A stretch of DNA of 64,000 bases from Armatimonadetes bacterium UBA1398. GTDB lineage: Bacteria; Armatimonadota; Zipacnadia; UBA1398. This document shows positions 52,865 to 63,473 of the stretch, piece after piece (position 1 is the stretch's first letter; each line of letters starts with the position of its first letter). The translations under genes were made by a program, and so were the position numbers. The notes beneath the pieces are model-generated. The model was not told the DNA's origin. It made no database searches and saw nothing but the letters and a program-made list of their open reading frames with translations. Location of the stretch: NCBI GenBank assembly GCA_002305165.1, contig DBQI01000039.1, positions 123,440-187,439 of the forward strand, in the 5' to 3' direction.

Positions 52865-53850
52865 CGGAGCATCTGCGGTAACAACACCGAGGCCCAGACG
52901 ATCACGAAGCTGACGATGAGCAGCACGAGGACCACCTTTGCCGCGCGCAGGAGCCTCGACGCCCGCCGAGACGAGGGCCGCTCCACGGTTCGCCACCACC
53001 ACGCCCACAGTGTGCTCTGGTCGGTCTCTTGAATGGGCTCACCGTGCTTGACGCGCATGCTGATGGGGAGCGCGCAACTGCCGCCGTCCGATGAGAGCCT
53101 GACGACGCCTTGGTACCGGCCGCCGAGCGCCCACACCATGCCCTTGCGTCGTCTCCACCGGACGGCCTCTGAGATCCTGGGCCGTACCGTCAGATGCGTC
53201 TCCTCGCCGGCAGCGAGACTCAGGGTGTCCGGCGCGGCAAAGCCCCGGGGCACCTCCACCTGAACCCTCAGCATACGGCCACCGGCATTGCGGACGACCA
53301 CGCTAGCCTCGGTCGGCACACGGACGAGCCCCAACCACCGGCGCCCCCCCGTGAGAACGGCCCGGCTCTGCCCCGCCTCCCCCGGCGCGACCAGTTCGAA
53401 ACTTGTCTGGAGCGGGCCGATAGTCAGTCGGTCGGAACCCGCGACTTCCAGTCTGGGCGCCTCGGAGAGGGGCAGATCGCACCGCTCGCAGAGGGACTCG
53501 CCCGTCGGCTGCACGTGCCCGCAGCGAGGGCACTCCTCGGGAGTCCGGCTGAGGGGGTAGCGACAGGTGCCGCAGTAGCCCGACTCCAGAGGGTTGCGCT
53601 CCCCGCATCGAGGGCAGGCCTCGGCTACAGTCGCCCCACAGGTCCGGCAGTAGGCAACACCTGGCTCGGAGGGTTCCCCGCAGAGCGGGCAGCGCTTGAG
53701 GGTCGCGACGACGACAAGCTCGGTGCCTGAGGCGCTCCATCGCAGCGTCGAGTTGCACGAGGCGCACCTTATCGCCCCGTCTATCATGGCGATATCTGGA
53801 GATCCGCAGTTTGGACAGACCCTGCTTGTGAGGGAATCCGCCATCGGCAT
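52861..53850 (-). CDS. Multi-zinc-ribbon protein with C-terminal membrane anchor
   Basis: A 329-aa protein. The first 130 residues hold several zinc-ribbon CxxC pairs (CPNCG, CASC, CPLCG, CRTCG, CPRCG, CGTCR, CPRCGH, CERCD), about four or more ribbons. The middle (about 135-280) is an all-beta, Ig-like domain, and a single helix (VVLVLLIVSFVIVWASVLL) ends the protein, placing the ribbons in the cytoplasm. This is the double-zinc-ribbon/DZR style of membrane-anchored scaffold; the partner is unknown. ATG 53850 or 53844. Confidence 0.75.
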   Translation of the reverse strand: MPMADSLTSRVCPNCGSPDIAMIDGAIRCASCNSTLRWSASGTELVVVATLKRCPLCGEPSEPGVAYCRTCGATVAEACPRCGERNPLESGYCGTCRYPLSRTPEECPRCGHVQPTGESLCERCDLPLSEAPRLEVAGSDRLTIGPLQTSFELVAPGEAGQSRAVLTGGRRWLGLVRVPTEASVVVRNAGGRMLRVQVEVPRGFAAPDTLSLAAGEETHLTVRPRISEAVRWRRRKGMVWALGGRYQGVVRLSSDGGSCALPISMRVKHGEPIQETDQSTLWAWWWRTVERPSSRRASRLLRAAKVVLVLLIVSFVIVWASVLLPQMLR

Positions 53851-53936
53851 CGCGTCCTACTCGGCCCGATGCACCGCTCCCCCGTGAGGTATTCACCGCC
53901 CAGGACAACTCACCTCGCGGGGGAACGAGCAGGAAG

Positions 53937-53967
53937 GCGGCCGCGCGCCTGAGCGGTGCGCGGCCGC
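53937..53967 (-). terminator. Hairpin after the pilus-like gene set
   Basis: A perfect 10-bp stem (53937-53946 with 53958-53967) lies 27 nt downstream of the 1980-aa gene stop. It is very GC-rich and has no T-run; it likely ends the minus-strand transcript. Confidence 0.5.
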
Positions 53968-53993
53968 GGTAATGGACTGCCTGTCCGGGCGGG

Positions 53994-56900
53994 CTAGAAG
54001 TTCCGCCTCCGGCTTGCCGACCACGGCTGACCGGTTCCGTAGGTCTCCCCGCCGATGCTGGGCGTGTTACGGACCTCGTCGGCCACGTAGTTGTCCGGGT
54101 CGGGCAGGATCCAGTTCAGCACGTTTAGGTAGTCAACATCGAACTCCCCGAAGGGGTTGCTCGTCGGGTCGTCTCCGTTGGGGTCGATCGCGTGGGCGTC
54201 AATGACTAGCACCTCGCCCTTGCGTTCGTGCCCGTTTGTAACCAGGTACTGTCCGCCCGGCTGCGCCTCCACATGCACCGGTCGGAACCAGGCGAAGACC
54301 CGGTCGCCGAGCAGGTCGCCGTTAGCCGCGACGTCGACGGTGCCCGTGTAGGCCGTGGGGTAGACGGCCCCGGGACCTGGGCTCGACCAGGTGCGCGAGG
54401 GATTGCGTACGCCGAAGGCCTTGGGATTGGGGTTCTCTCCGCGCGCAAGCGTCGCCATCGTTGTGGCGTACTCCTGGACGTCGAACCACCAGGTTGCCCC
54501 GTAACCGCCCGGATCGGCGGCGAACACGCCCGTATCGGGAGGCAACGAGATGACAGCGAATCCAGGGAAGGCCGCATTGGTCGCCGCCCAGGGCCCGACT
54601 GCCGGGTAGTAGGTGACCGGGTAGACGCCGTTCTCGTCCGCGATAGTCAGGTAGTAGACGAGGGGGTCGCCCGTGGGCACATCGGGCCCCGTCTTCACAT
54701 CGACATCGATGTAGTGGATCTTGCTGAGCTTCTTGAAGGGCATCAGCGCCATGCCGCCGGTGGGCGCCTCGGCTCGGATGTAGAGTTCCGAGAAGGCCCA
54801 CTGGATCTGGTCATCGATGGCCTCCAGCAACCCGGTGCCTGGGTCGTAGACGCGCCCCACCTGGACGACAGAGGCGCCGGCGCCCAGATAGCGCGGGTAC
54901 GGGTCGGGCCGGTTGACCACATTGTCGAGGTTGGGCCTGTCACCTGGCACTGTGCTGAGGGCGGCGTTGTTGATCCCCGCCACGACCCCGGCGAAGTTCC
55001 CCGTGCCCATACCGAAGGCCGGCGACCCGGGGGCATCGGCGACGGAGAAGAGCACATCGGAGATGGGGATGCGCAACGGCCAAGAGGTCACGTACTGGAA
55101 CGCTGGGCCACGCTCGATCTTGTTACCCGTAGCGTCCAGCACGGCCTGGTAGGCGTCCGAGGCCCACACGAGGTGGTACTCGTCCTGGCGGCCCGTCACG
55201 ATGGTTGGATCGGGCGGGATCTGCCGCATCAGGCCCAGAAGCCTACTGTTGCCGGTGTCCGCGATCCAGTCGAACTCGAACAGCCAGTCCTCCACGAAGC
55301 CGCCGTAGTCAACGTTCGCGCGGATCTCCCACCGGTAGGCGTCGTGTGGCGAGGAGATAGTCCGCACCGAGCCCTGAGGCAGATCCGCGTACCAGCCGGG
55401 CACGTCGTAGAAGGCGACGAACTCGCGCGCGCCTCCCCCGTAGGCGGGTCGAGTGCGGTTCGAGATACGGGACTCGATCATCCCCGACTTCGAGACCTCG
55501 ATGATCTGGTCGTTCCCGCTGTCGCAGACGTAGTAGTTGGAGGGCTTCCCGACATATCCCAGGGCCCGGACCGCGCTGGGCCGGTTGATGCCCTTGAAGG
55601 TGCCTTGGGCCGCCTCCAGGGCGCCAGGAAGCGTCAGGTTACCCAGGGCTTCTGAGATGCCCGTCGAGGGGATCTCGCGTTCGGGGTCTCTGCCCGCGCC
55701 GACGACCAGAAGCCGGTTCTGGCTCGCGATGATCGTGTCTTGCTTCGTCCACCACCGATAGCGGGGCGTGAAGTCGCCCCCGGTCTCGAGCAGCGAGGCA
55801 GTCAGCACGCCCTCCTCAGTGACAGCGGGCGCGGCCCTCGGCGTGGTCACATCGAGCGGTGAGGCCACCGGAATCGCGACCGCCCTACCCCAGCCCAACA
55901 GGTCGTAACTGGGGTTCTGGACGAGCATCCCCACCTGGGAGCTCCACCAGCCCACGTAGTCATCGGGGGTGCCTTCATCCTGGAAGGTGTAGCTTGGCCA
56001 AGGCGCGCCAGGCTGCTCTCCATTCCACCACGGCGGCTCGGCATTGGGCCACGGCTCGTTCGCGGTGTCCTGGTATGAGCCGTCACGGTGCGTGACGTCG
56101 ATAACCATGAGCCCCTCGGCGACGCTCTCGCCGTTCAGGACGCTCCCGTCGCCAGTCCGGCCCACGAGCCCGTGGACGATGGCCTTCTCCGCCGCGATGA
56201 CGGGCATGCTCATCGAGCGGAACTGCGGGTCGAGGATCGCCGTGGCGTTGTCCACGAAGTCCTCGTTGACGCGCGAGATGGGGAAGGTCCGTCCATCCAC
56301 ATTCACCGTGTCCGCGAGTTGCCCCGAGTGGAAGCTGACGAGTCCGTTGGCCCAGTCGACGTGCAGCGGCGTGACCCAGTCGTCCACGTTCGTGACCGCG
56401 CCACCAGCGCGGATCGGCGCGAAGATGTTCGCTACGTCTCCGCCCGCGAGCGGCACGGGATCGGCGCCCGTGTACTCGGGCCGCGGGATCTGCACCCCGG
56501 TCCGGGCCGTCATCGCCGGGTACTCGCCCACGACCACTGGGGGCGTCTCATGGTACTCGTGGTAGTAGATCGAGCCCGCCGGATCGGTCGTGTTGTCCTC
56601 GACCTGAACGAGGACGCGCCGGCCGGCGAGGTTGGTGTTCTGGAAATGGATGGTCCCCGTGCCGGGTTCGACCCACCACACGGTGGGACGGCCCGACTCC
56701 GTGGCATCGAGGGTCTGGTATGGGATCGGTTGGCCCGTCCACACGTCGAACAGCCTGACCCCGTAAGGACGGTAGTCGCCTGCCGCGATAGTGCCAGCCG
56801 TCCAGTCCGCGCGCAGCGGCAGCGCCGGCTGATCGGGATCGCCCGTGCCTCGGCCGAGGTTGATGGCCATCGGCGACTGCACGTCGAGCGTTGTGTACGC

Positions 56901-59900
56901 CGTGTAGCGCTCGTCCGGTCCGGCGCCTCCTCCATCCGGGTCGTCCGGATGGATGGGCAGCAGGTCGTGCCGCACAACGGCGACGTTGCCCTTGACCGAG
57001 AAGCTGGGAGGCCGAATGTCCAGGAGCGCGCCCGTCGCGACGTCCTGCTCGACAAACTGAACCACGTATCCCATCTGTGGCCGGGTCGACTCCTGCCAGA
57101 AGACGAAGGTGCCCGCCTGATCTACCTCATCGACCCGCTCCGGCTCGTCCACATCCGCGGTCGGGTCCGGGTCTACCCCCACCTCGTCGCGGAGGTTGTC
57201 CGGGTACCCCACATCGTGGATCACATGCACCGCGTCAGAGGGATCGAGGTCGCCTGCGGCGTAGCCGACCGTTCCGAATACGATGGTCCCGTACTGGTTG
57301 GCGGCCAGTCGGCTCCCACGCTGGTTGTCGGGAACAAGGGTGTACCCTGCGGCCCCGGGCACCCGGTGGGTCGCGATGTACCTCCACTTGATGGAGCCCG
57401 CATCCGCAACGGCGATAGGGAAGTCCCTCGCCGCCGGCAGCTTGTGCCGGTAGGAGATAAGCACCTCGGCGTTCGCCGGCACCCCCTCGTCCGTGCCGCC
57501 GGGCGCGCGACCCTTCAGCATGTCGCCCGTGGGGCCGGGGAGGAACCGGATCTGCTGCCAGTCCCCGTCGTAACCAGGGATCTCGGGATCAGGGTTCGCG
57601 GCGTTGGCCGGATCGTCGTACACGTAGTCCCAGTAGTCGTTGTCGATCGTGACGCCGTTCACGGTAAGCACGGCGTCATCTTGATCGGGAGGGGTGGAAG
57701 CACCGTCCCCATCGAACCGCGCGAAGTCGCGGATCCGCCAGTTGTCATAGCAGCCGTTGACGGAGACGTCCGTGCCGCCAACATCCGCAGTGCCGGTCGC
57801 CGACGTCCCGACCGGGGACATGCGCTCATCCCACGTGCGGAGAACGACGGCCACAACCTGCTCGCTCGCGGGCCCCGAGGCGGCCTGGATGCCGACATAC
57901 AGGGTCTCGTCGATGGCGCCGTTCCACTGGTCCTCGGCGAGCAGCACAGGGGTGCCGAGCACTGAGTGGTTACCCGACGAGTCACCGGGAACGACGATCT
58001 CACCGAGATCTGTGCCGTCGCCCGCGTCGATGACCCGCACGGATACGCGTCCGGAGGAACCGCCGTCATCCGTCGTGACGTAGAGCCGACCGCGGCTGTA
58101 CGTCATCCCGTACGCGTCTCCTCCGACGTTGACGGGACCCGACCAGCCCGGGTACTCCTGCGCGACCGTGTCGATGAAGCCGCCAGGGGCGATGGGCAGA
58201 GCACGGTACGCCTGCACCTCATCGCCCACGCCTACGTAGAGGATGTCCTCCGCGCGGAACAAGTCCGTAGCGGCTTCGTATGCCGACTTGCCAAGGACGG
58301 GCGGGGTGCAGATCACGGTCGAGGAGCCGGAGAGCTGCTCGGCCCATAGGAGGTCGAAGTCGGGGTAGGCGAACTCGTCCAGCGGAGGCGGGGGTGTGCC
58401 CATGATGCCATCATCGGGGTTGCCGTCCGCGTCCAGGTCGCGTCCCTGGCTCGTGTCCAGCGCCACCAGGAAGAGGCCGTCGGAGCCCACAGGGGTGACC
58501 AGGTAGAGCACGTTGTTCGAGGACGCGGTGAAGTGGTACCCGCTGTAGGAGTCCCAGATCGTCGGAGGCGTGCCGGCGGCCGACGGCGGCACGGCCGCAT
58601 CGACGGTCGCGTTCATGGCGTTCGGAACATCGCCGCCGAGGGAGGCCGCCTGCCGGGGCCCGCCCATTCCCTGGCGCCAAGTCGCGGCAAGATTCACGGC
58701 ATTGATGAAGAACTTCACAGAGCCGATGTAACGAGGGTCGGTGTCGGGCAAGGTGTAGTCGCTGCCGCACCAGTAACCCGAGTTCCACTCCCCGTTGATC
58801 ATGTGGAAGTCGCCGCCGGTGACCTTATCGTTCACCGCGCACCCAACGTCCGCCGAACACGCGATCACGACGCCCTCGCCGTAGTAACCCATGGCGACGT
58901 GGGGCTCACCATAGGGGGCATGGTCGGCGGGTTCGTCGAACGCCGTGTTCGCCACAACGGGGAAGAGCTCCGTCGGATCGTAGGCGGAGATCCGGTAGCT
59001 CGTGATCCCCTTGTCGCCGAGCTCGTTCAGCTCATCCTGACTGAGCGGGTACGGGACGTTCAGGAGCGGGTGGTACGGGTCAGCCACACGCGCCCAGCCC
59101 GAACCGGGGGGGTCATCGTTGAACTGCAGCTTGGTGAAGAACCCGAAAGGGGCTTCATTGTAGTCGAATGTATCGCTCTCGGTGAGGCCGGCGCCGCCGC
59201 CCCAGCTCGTGAAGTAGGCCAGCTGGAAGTACTCATGGTCGTATGGCAGGAACTGTGTTCCCGATGGAGGCGCCGGGTTGACCTCCAGGAAGTCGGTGAT
59301 GGGAATCCCGCCGTCCTCATTGGCGTGTACGATGCGCATTCCACCGCAGTCATCCACGAGGACCGTGCCGCCGGAGTCGACGAGTCGGCGTAGGAGGTTC
59401 CTCTCTACGCGACTGAAAGCCGTGAGCGAGTGGTTGGTCACGAAGAGCAGATCGTACTCCAGAAGGGCCGCGAAGTTCTCCTCGGTAAGCAGGACCTCCC
59501 AGTAGGCGCCACAGTTCTTCGGGAGGCTGTCCCCCAGCTTCACAACGCGATCTCCGCCACTGAGGGGGTCCCCGTCACTGTAGGCAGGGTCATTGAAGCC
59601 GCCGCCGTTGCGGTACCGGAAGTCCCAACGCTCGAGGATCTCCTGGGTCACCACCGAGGGCGCCAGGGGGTTCACGAACTCCCAGTTAGCCGGCTTGAAC
59701 GGTGACCGCTCCAGGATCCAGAAGATGTGCGGATCGGGGTCCTCCAGGTTTACCCGCGACATGGGCTCGTCGGTCTCCGCCCGGGCCGACTGGACCAGGA
59801 GGGAACCCACCTTGATCTCGCGTTTCTCGCTGGTGTACTGGAAGCTCGCCGCCAGCGCCGCGTGGCAAAAGGTGGCCGCGAGCGCTGCGGCGATTGCCAA

Positions 59901-59936
59901 GCGCACCGCTTGCCCACGTGAAGGTACCGAAGTCAT
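53994..59936 (-). CDS. Very large secreted protein (1980 aa) with DUF4159-like N-terminal region
   Basis: A 1980-aa exported protein. Signal peptide RLAIAAALAATFCHAALA. Residues about 160-200 (YDLLFVTNHSLTAF, RNLLRRLVDSGGTVLVDDCGG) resemble DUF4159, a flavodoxin/GATase-like fold. The rest is beta-rich with propeller-like repeats and DxDxDxNxDDG loops that could bind calcium. Position just after a PilX-like gene suggests a PilY1-like tip or surface adhesin role, but there is no clear PilY1 homology. ATG 59936 gives the signal; the upstream extension to 59999 is not protein-like. It ends before a strong hairpin. Confidence 0.7.
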   Translation of the reverse strand: MTSVPSRGQAVRLAIAAALAATFCHAALAASFQYTSEKREIKVGSLLVQSARAETDEPMSRVNLEDPDPHIFWILERSPFKPANWEFVNPLAPSVVTQEILERWDFRYRNGGGFNDPAYSDGDPLSGGDRVVKLGDSLPKNCGAYWEVLLTEENFAALLEYDLLFVTNHSLTAFSRVERNLLRRLVDSGGTVLVDDCGGMRIVHANEDGGIPITDFLEVNPAPPSGTQFLPYDHEYFQLAYFTSWGGGAGLTESDTFDYNEAPFGFFTKLQFNDDPPGSGWARVADPYHPLLNVPYPLSQDELNELGDKGITSYRISAYDPTELFPVVANTAFDEPADHAPYGEPHVAMGYYGEGVVIACSADVGCAVNDKVTGGDFHMINGEWNSGYWCGSDYTLPDTDPRYIGSVKFFINAVNLAATWRQGMGGPRQAASLGGDVPNAMNATVDAAVPPSAAGTPPTIWDSYSGYHFTASSNNVLYLVTPVGSDGLFLVALDTSQGRDLDADGNPDDGIMGTPPPPLDEFAYPDFDLLWAEQLSGSSTVICTPPVLGKSAYEAATDLFRAEDILYVGVGDEVQAYRALPIAPGGFIDTVAQEYPGWSGPVNVGGDAYGMTYSRGRLYVTTDDGGSSGRVSVRVIDAGDGTDLGEIVVPGDSSGNHSVLGTPVLLAEDQWNGAIDETLYVGIQAASGPASEQVVAVVLRTWDERMSPVGTSATGTADVGGTDVSVNGCYDNWRIRDFARFDGDGASTPPDQDDAVLTVNGVTIDNDYWDYVYDDPANAANPDPEIPGYDGDWQQIRFLPGPTGDMLKGRAPGGTDEGVPANAEVLISYRHKLPAARDFPIAVADAGSIKWRYIATHRVPGAAGYTLVPDNQRGSRLAANQYGTIVFGTVGYAAGDLDPSDAVHVIHDVGYPDNLRDEVGVDPDPTADVDEPERVDEVDQAGTFVFWQESTRPQMGYVVQFVEQDVATGALLDIRPPSFSVKGNVAVVRHDLLPIHPDDPDGGGAGPDERYTAYTTLDVQSPMAINLGRGTGDPDQPALPLRADWTAGTIAAGDYRPYGVRLFDVWTGQPIPYQTLDATESGRPTVWWVEPGTGTIHFQNTNLAGRRVLVQVEDNTTDPAGSIYYHEYHETPPVVVGEYPAMTARTGVQIPRPEYTGADPVPLAGGDVANIFAPIRAGGAVTNVDDWVTPLHVDWANGLVSFHSGQLADTVNVDGRTFPISRVNEDFVDNATAILDPQFRSMSMPVIAAEKAIVHGLVGRTGDGSVLNGESVAEGLMVIDVTHRDGSYQDTANEPWPNAEPPWWNGEQPGAPWPSYTFQDEGTPDDYVGWWSSQVGMLVQNPSYDLLGWGRAVAIPVASPLDVTTPRAAPAVTEEGVLTASLLETGGDFTPRYRWWTKQDTIIASQNRLLVVGAGRDPEREIPSTGISEALGNLTLPGALEAAQGTFKGINRPSAVRALGYVGKPSNYYVCDSGNDQIIEVSKSGMIESRISNRTRPAYGGGAREFVAFYDVPGWYADLPQGSVRTISSPHDAYRWEIRANVDYGGFVEDWLFEFDWIADTGNSRLLGLMRQIPPDPTIVTGRQDEYHLVWASDAYQAVLDATGNKIERGPAFQYVTSWPLRIPISDVLFSVADAPGSPAFGMGTGNFAGVVAGINNAALSTVPGDRPNLDNVVNRPDPYPRYLGAGASVVQVGRVYDPGTGLLEAIDDQIQWAFSELYIRAEAPTGGMALMPFKKLSKIHYIDVDVKTGPDVPTGDPLVYYLTIADENGVYPVTYYPAVGPWAATNAAFPGFAVISLPPDTGVFAADPGGYGATWWFDVQEYATTMATLARGENPNPKAFGVRNPSRTWSSPGPGAVYPTAYTGTVDVAANGDLLGDRVFAWFRPVHVEAQPGGQYLVTNGHERKGEVLVIDAHAIDPNGDDPTSNPFGEFDVDYLNVLNWILPDPDNYVADEVRNTPSIGGETYGTGQPWSASRRRNF

Positions 59937-60022
59937 CGGAGGATCACGCTCCTCGATCGCGTCGTCCGCTCCCGGCGGTTCGATCCCGCCGGGAGCCAAG
60001 AGTCAACTCCGCAGCTCCGCGC

Positions 60023-63000
60023 CTATGCCAAGTCGCCGAAGTAGATCAGATCCGGGCTCACCGGCACCCGCGAGAACCGGCTCTGCGCAGGCTCCACATC
60101 CCACGGCGGGGCCGTCCCCGTAGCCGCCCAGAAGGGCCAAGCCAGCCCTACAGGCGGATCAAGGGGATTGGAGGCGCGCAGTCCCTCGTCGTACTGATAC
60201 ATGGGCGGCGACCACCCCAACTCGGGCGCCCCGGGACTCGGAGCGTACGGGTTGGGCCCAGGAGCCAGGTCGGGAATGGGGAAAAGCAGCCGATCCGTCC
60301 ACATGGCCACGGCGGAGACATCCGGCGGCAGGTTCTGCGTGATCGCGCCCTGGAACTGGATCTGCAGGTTGTGTCGCCGATTCTCGGCCCAATCGGGTGT
60401 GCCGCTGCCGTCGACGTCCGTGTCCGACGCGTACCATATGTTGTCGATGACCTCACCCAGCGGCGCATCCACGATACGGCCGTCGGCGTTGCGGTCCACT
60501 CGCGCCGCGTAGGGATCGAAGAAGTCACCGCCGATCACGAAGAAGGACCCACGCTGGGCGTAGCACATGGCCGCGACCTGCATGACACGGCTGTGGAGAA
60601 CATCGCCACCCGCCCGCCGAAGGGGCGGGGGCCCGCTCGCCGGGTCCCAGTTGAACGCGGCGGACCCGTCCGGCGTCAGGATCGGCGCTTCGAGCGGCTC
60701 ATCGCCGGATCGTCGCTCGATCGAGGCGCCCAGGATGCGAACCGGCTGGGTCATGCCCGTGCTGGGCATGATGGTGACGCTGTTGAGCCCGCCCGCCGTC
60801 ACATCAATATACAGGGGCAGGTTCGGTCCGCCCTCACCCCAACTATCAACGACGGCGGGGCCCATGGGCTGCCCCCCCACGATCAGGGGTATCGAGAGGA
60901 TCTCGACCGAGCCGCTCATCTGCCGACACGCGGTCAAACCGAGCGCCTGCGGGTACTGGTCCGCCGCGCCATCGCGGGTGTCGAAGTCGTATTCGATCCC
61001 GTTGATCAGGAGCCGGAAGGGGGAGAGCTGGCTGCCCTGCACGCGCAGCTTCAGGAGCACATGGTGCTCTCGGTACATCGGATTGTCCGGATGCACACTC
61101 CAGCCGACGTCCCAATCGCTGTGGGTCCACAGAGGATGGGAACGGTCTACGCCGCCGAAGCCGAACCACGTGGTCCAGGACCGCCCGGGTTCGAGCAGCC
61201 AGTAGCCCGCGCTGTCCGAGCTCTCCGGCGCCACGGGCACGTACTCACAGTCCGTCGCGATGCCATCGCCCTGATAGACGCCCTTCGTTGCATTGACGGC
61301 CACGTTCTTCTCCGCCAGCAGGGCGATCCTCGCCGCGTACCGATCCTCGGTGGCGCCCACGGCGTCGCCCACGTAGGGCGGCCGCAGCGGGTTGGGATCC
61401 AGTCCCGCCGGTGGCAGCCAGTTCGGACCCGAGGCCAGGTTGCCGTTGATGTAGATGTTCTCGCGACTGACCAGCGTCACGTCGTAGCGACGCGGGTAGA
61501 AGAGGCCGTCCCCAGCGGGCGTCTCCTCAACAACGTCCACCCGCGATACGGGCAGCTTCCCTGTCACGCGCGCGTTGCCCGTGATGTAGATGAGCCCATC
61601 CTGCGGGTAGTCGAGCGTCATCTCGGTGTCCGGCTGGGTGTCCCCATCCAGGTCCAGCGGCATCACGTCGACGATCAGGCTGCCATCGGCCGAGGCCGGG
61701 TCCCAGATATCGGATGGGTCGTCGGCGAGCCGGTTGCCGTTCGAGTCGCCTACCACGGGGACCCAGAAGGCGCTCTGGGCGCCGCTTGGCGACGGGTTGC
61801 GGCGGAGCACGATGTCGGGATGGGACGGCGAGTTTCCGTAGGCACGGTGTGAGACATTCGGGCCTGAGGGCGGTGAGGCAGCCCACTCATCCTGGGTGCT
61901 GAACCGATCCCGCTCCATCAGGATGACATCGACACCAGGCGGATCGTAGAGCGGCCCGTACCAGTAGGCGTTCGCCTGAGCCCCGGAGCGCATCCAGTTG
62001 TCGATGAGCGCCTGGGGATTGCCCGCTTGGAAGTCATCGGGGTTGTCCACGTATATAGACCGTCCCAGGCCGAACTCACCCGTGTTGTAGACGCCTGGCC
62101 CACGCACCCCCGCCCAGACGGTGCCTGGCTGAATGGTGAAGTCCACGCCCGAGTTCTTCGCCAGACGGGCGAGGATCACGTCACCCGAGGCATCGACTTC
62201 ATCCAGCAGGCCTGGGCGGATGCGCTGAGCGTTGCGGCGCTTGTAGTTCGGATCGATCGGTGAGACGTCGCTGTCCACGCCCGCGTCGGGGACGAGGCTC
62301 CACATGTCCTGAACGTAGCCGCCATAGGGGTTGAAGACGCCCGCAGGGAAGGTGGGCGAAGGCATCCCCATCGGGCCGAGGCTTGGGAAGACGGGCAGGA
62401 GGCTCGTCCAGTCCGTGTCCAGCCCGCCCGGTATGGTTGCCGTGTCGTCAATAGGCCGGAACCCCAGGCCTGGGGTGTACTGGAAGTACGCCGGCGGCGG
62501 GGCGATCCCCTCAGAGCTCGCGATCAAGCTGCCCGCTGCGGTTATCGCGTCCCCGCGATAGCCGCGGAGCCAGCCCATGCTTGTGCGGCCGTAGAAGGAG
62601 AGGCTCGTATTCGAGTGGAGGCCGCCGTCGAAGCGGTTGATGGGGAACTCGCGAGCCATGCCCGCGTCGAGGTCATCCCAGTCGGCGGTTCCGTCGCCAT
62701 TCAGATCCGCGAAACCGCCGTCGCCATCGACATCCACCCACGTCGGGATGCCGAAGGGAGCGACCCGCCCCGTCTCCTCGGCATCGGCGATGGTCATGAG
62801 CCGATCGGGGAGAACCAGCGGGATGTAGGCTACCTTGACGCGAAGCAGGTTGGGAACATCGCGCGCGCTACCGATGGCTGTCACTCGGATGAAGGGCGAG
62901 AGCGGGTCGTACTGATTCAGATCCAGGGGATCCTGGGTGGTGCCCGCGTCATCGGGGTAGGAGTAGGTGCCCCAGGTGGCGCCACCACCGTCGTGCCAGA

Positions 63001-63433
63001 AGCTGGGCACGTACCGCACTTGCAGGAGACAACGCCCGCGCTGCTCCTCGCCCGCCGACCCGAGGCTATAGGGGTCGTCTCCGGACTCGATGGGGTTGTC
63101 GATCTTCACGAAGGGGGGGAACTGCCAGTCCGGGCGGCTCGATATGCGCGATTGCTCCCACTCGTTGTAGTAGTTCGGAGGGAAGGGCACCGGCCCGGCG
63201 GGCCGCCAGTTCGAGAGGTCCGGCGAGGTCCGGAGTTGGCGGTGCGCGTAGTGGATCCCAGCCACTGACATCCGCTCCGCCGCTTGCACGTCCGATCGCC
63301 TACCCGACTGAGCCAGGGCGTGAGAAACGAAGGCCACGAAGGTCGCCGACAGGATCGCCAGCAGCACGAGGAGCAGCACCGCGATGATCAGCGCTTGGCC
63401 AGCCTGGGATGAAAGCCGTCTTCTCAGCAGCAT
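60023..63433 (-). CDS. Large PilX-like pilus assembly protein (1136 aa)
   Basis: A 1136-aa protein starting with MLLRRRLSSQAGQALIIAVLLLVLLAILSATFVAF: a basic head, then one long hydrophobic helix as in the N-terminus of PilX minor pilins, without a clear prepilin peptidase GFxxxE site. The remaining 1090 residues are extracellular and beta-rich (repeated DVDGDG-type loops, GNARVTGKLP, ENIYINGNL). PilX homologues are usually about 200 aa, so this is greatly enlarged. ATG 63433 follows GGAGGTGG. The next gene starts 86 nt later. Confidence 0.7.
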   Translation of the reverse strand: MLLRRRLSSQAGQALIIAVLLLVLLAILSATFVAFVSHALAQSGRRSDVQAAERMSVAGIHYAHRQLRTSPDLSNWRPAGPVPFPPNYYNEWEQSRISSRPDWQFPPFVKIDNPIESGDDPYSLGSAGEEQRGRCLLQVRYVPSFWHDGGGATWGTYSYPDDAGTTQDPLDLNQYDPLSPFIRVTAIGSARDVPNLLRVKVAYIPLVLPDRLMTIADAEETGRVAPFGIPTWVDVDGDGGFADLNGDGTADWDDLDAGMAREFPINRFDGGLHSNTSLSFYGRTSMGWLRGYRGDAITAAGSLIASSEGIAPPPAYFQYTPGLGFRPIDDTATIPGGLDTDWTSLLPVFPSLGPMGMPSPTFPAGVFNPYGGYVQDMWSLVPDAGVDSDVSPIDPNYKRRNAQRIRPGLLDEVDASGDVILARLAKNSGVDFTIQPGTVWAGVRGPGVYNTGEFGLGRSIYVDNPDDFQAGNPQALIDNWMRSGAQANAYWYGPLYDPPGVDVILMERDRFSTQDEWAASPPSGPNVSHRAYGNSPSHPDIVLRRNPSPSGAQSAFWVPVVGDSNGNRLADDPSDIWDPASADGSLIVDVMPLDLDGDTQPDTEMTLDYPQDGLIYITGNARVTGKLPVSRVDVVEETPAGDGLFYPRRYDVTLVSRENIYINGNLASGPNWLPPAGLDPNPLRPPYVGDAVGATEDRYAARIALLAEKNVAVNATKGVYQGDGIATDCEYVPVAPESSDSAGYWLLEPGRSWTTWFGFGGVDRSHPLWTHSDWDVGWSVHPDNPMYREHHVLLKLRVQGSQLSPFRLLINGIEYDFDTRDGAADQYPQALGLTACRQMSGSVEILSIPLIVGGQPMGPAVVDSWGEGGPNLPLYIDVTAGGLNSVTIMPSTGMTQPVRILGASIERRSGDEPLEAPILTPDGSAAFNWDPASGPPPLRRAGGDVLHSRVMQVAAMCYAQRGSFFVIGGDFFDPYAARVDRNADGRIVDAPLGEVIDNIWYASDTDVDGSGTPDWAENRRHNLQIQFQGAITQNLPPDVSAVAMWTDRLLFPIPDLAPGPNPYAPSPGAPELGWSPPMYQYDEGLRASNPLDPPVGLAWPFWAATGTAPPWDVEPAQSRFSRVPVSPDLIYFGDLA

Positions 63434-63473
63434 ATGCACTCCACCTCCGGGGCCCGTAACGAGCCGTCGGATC

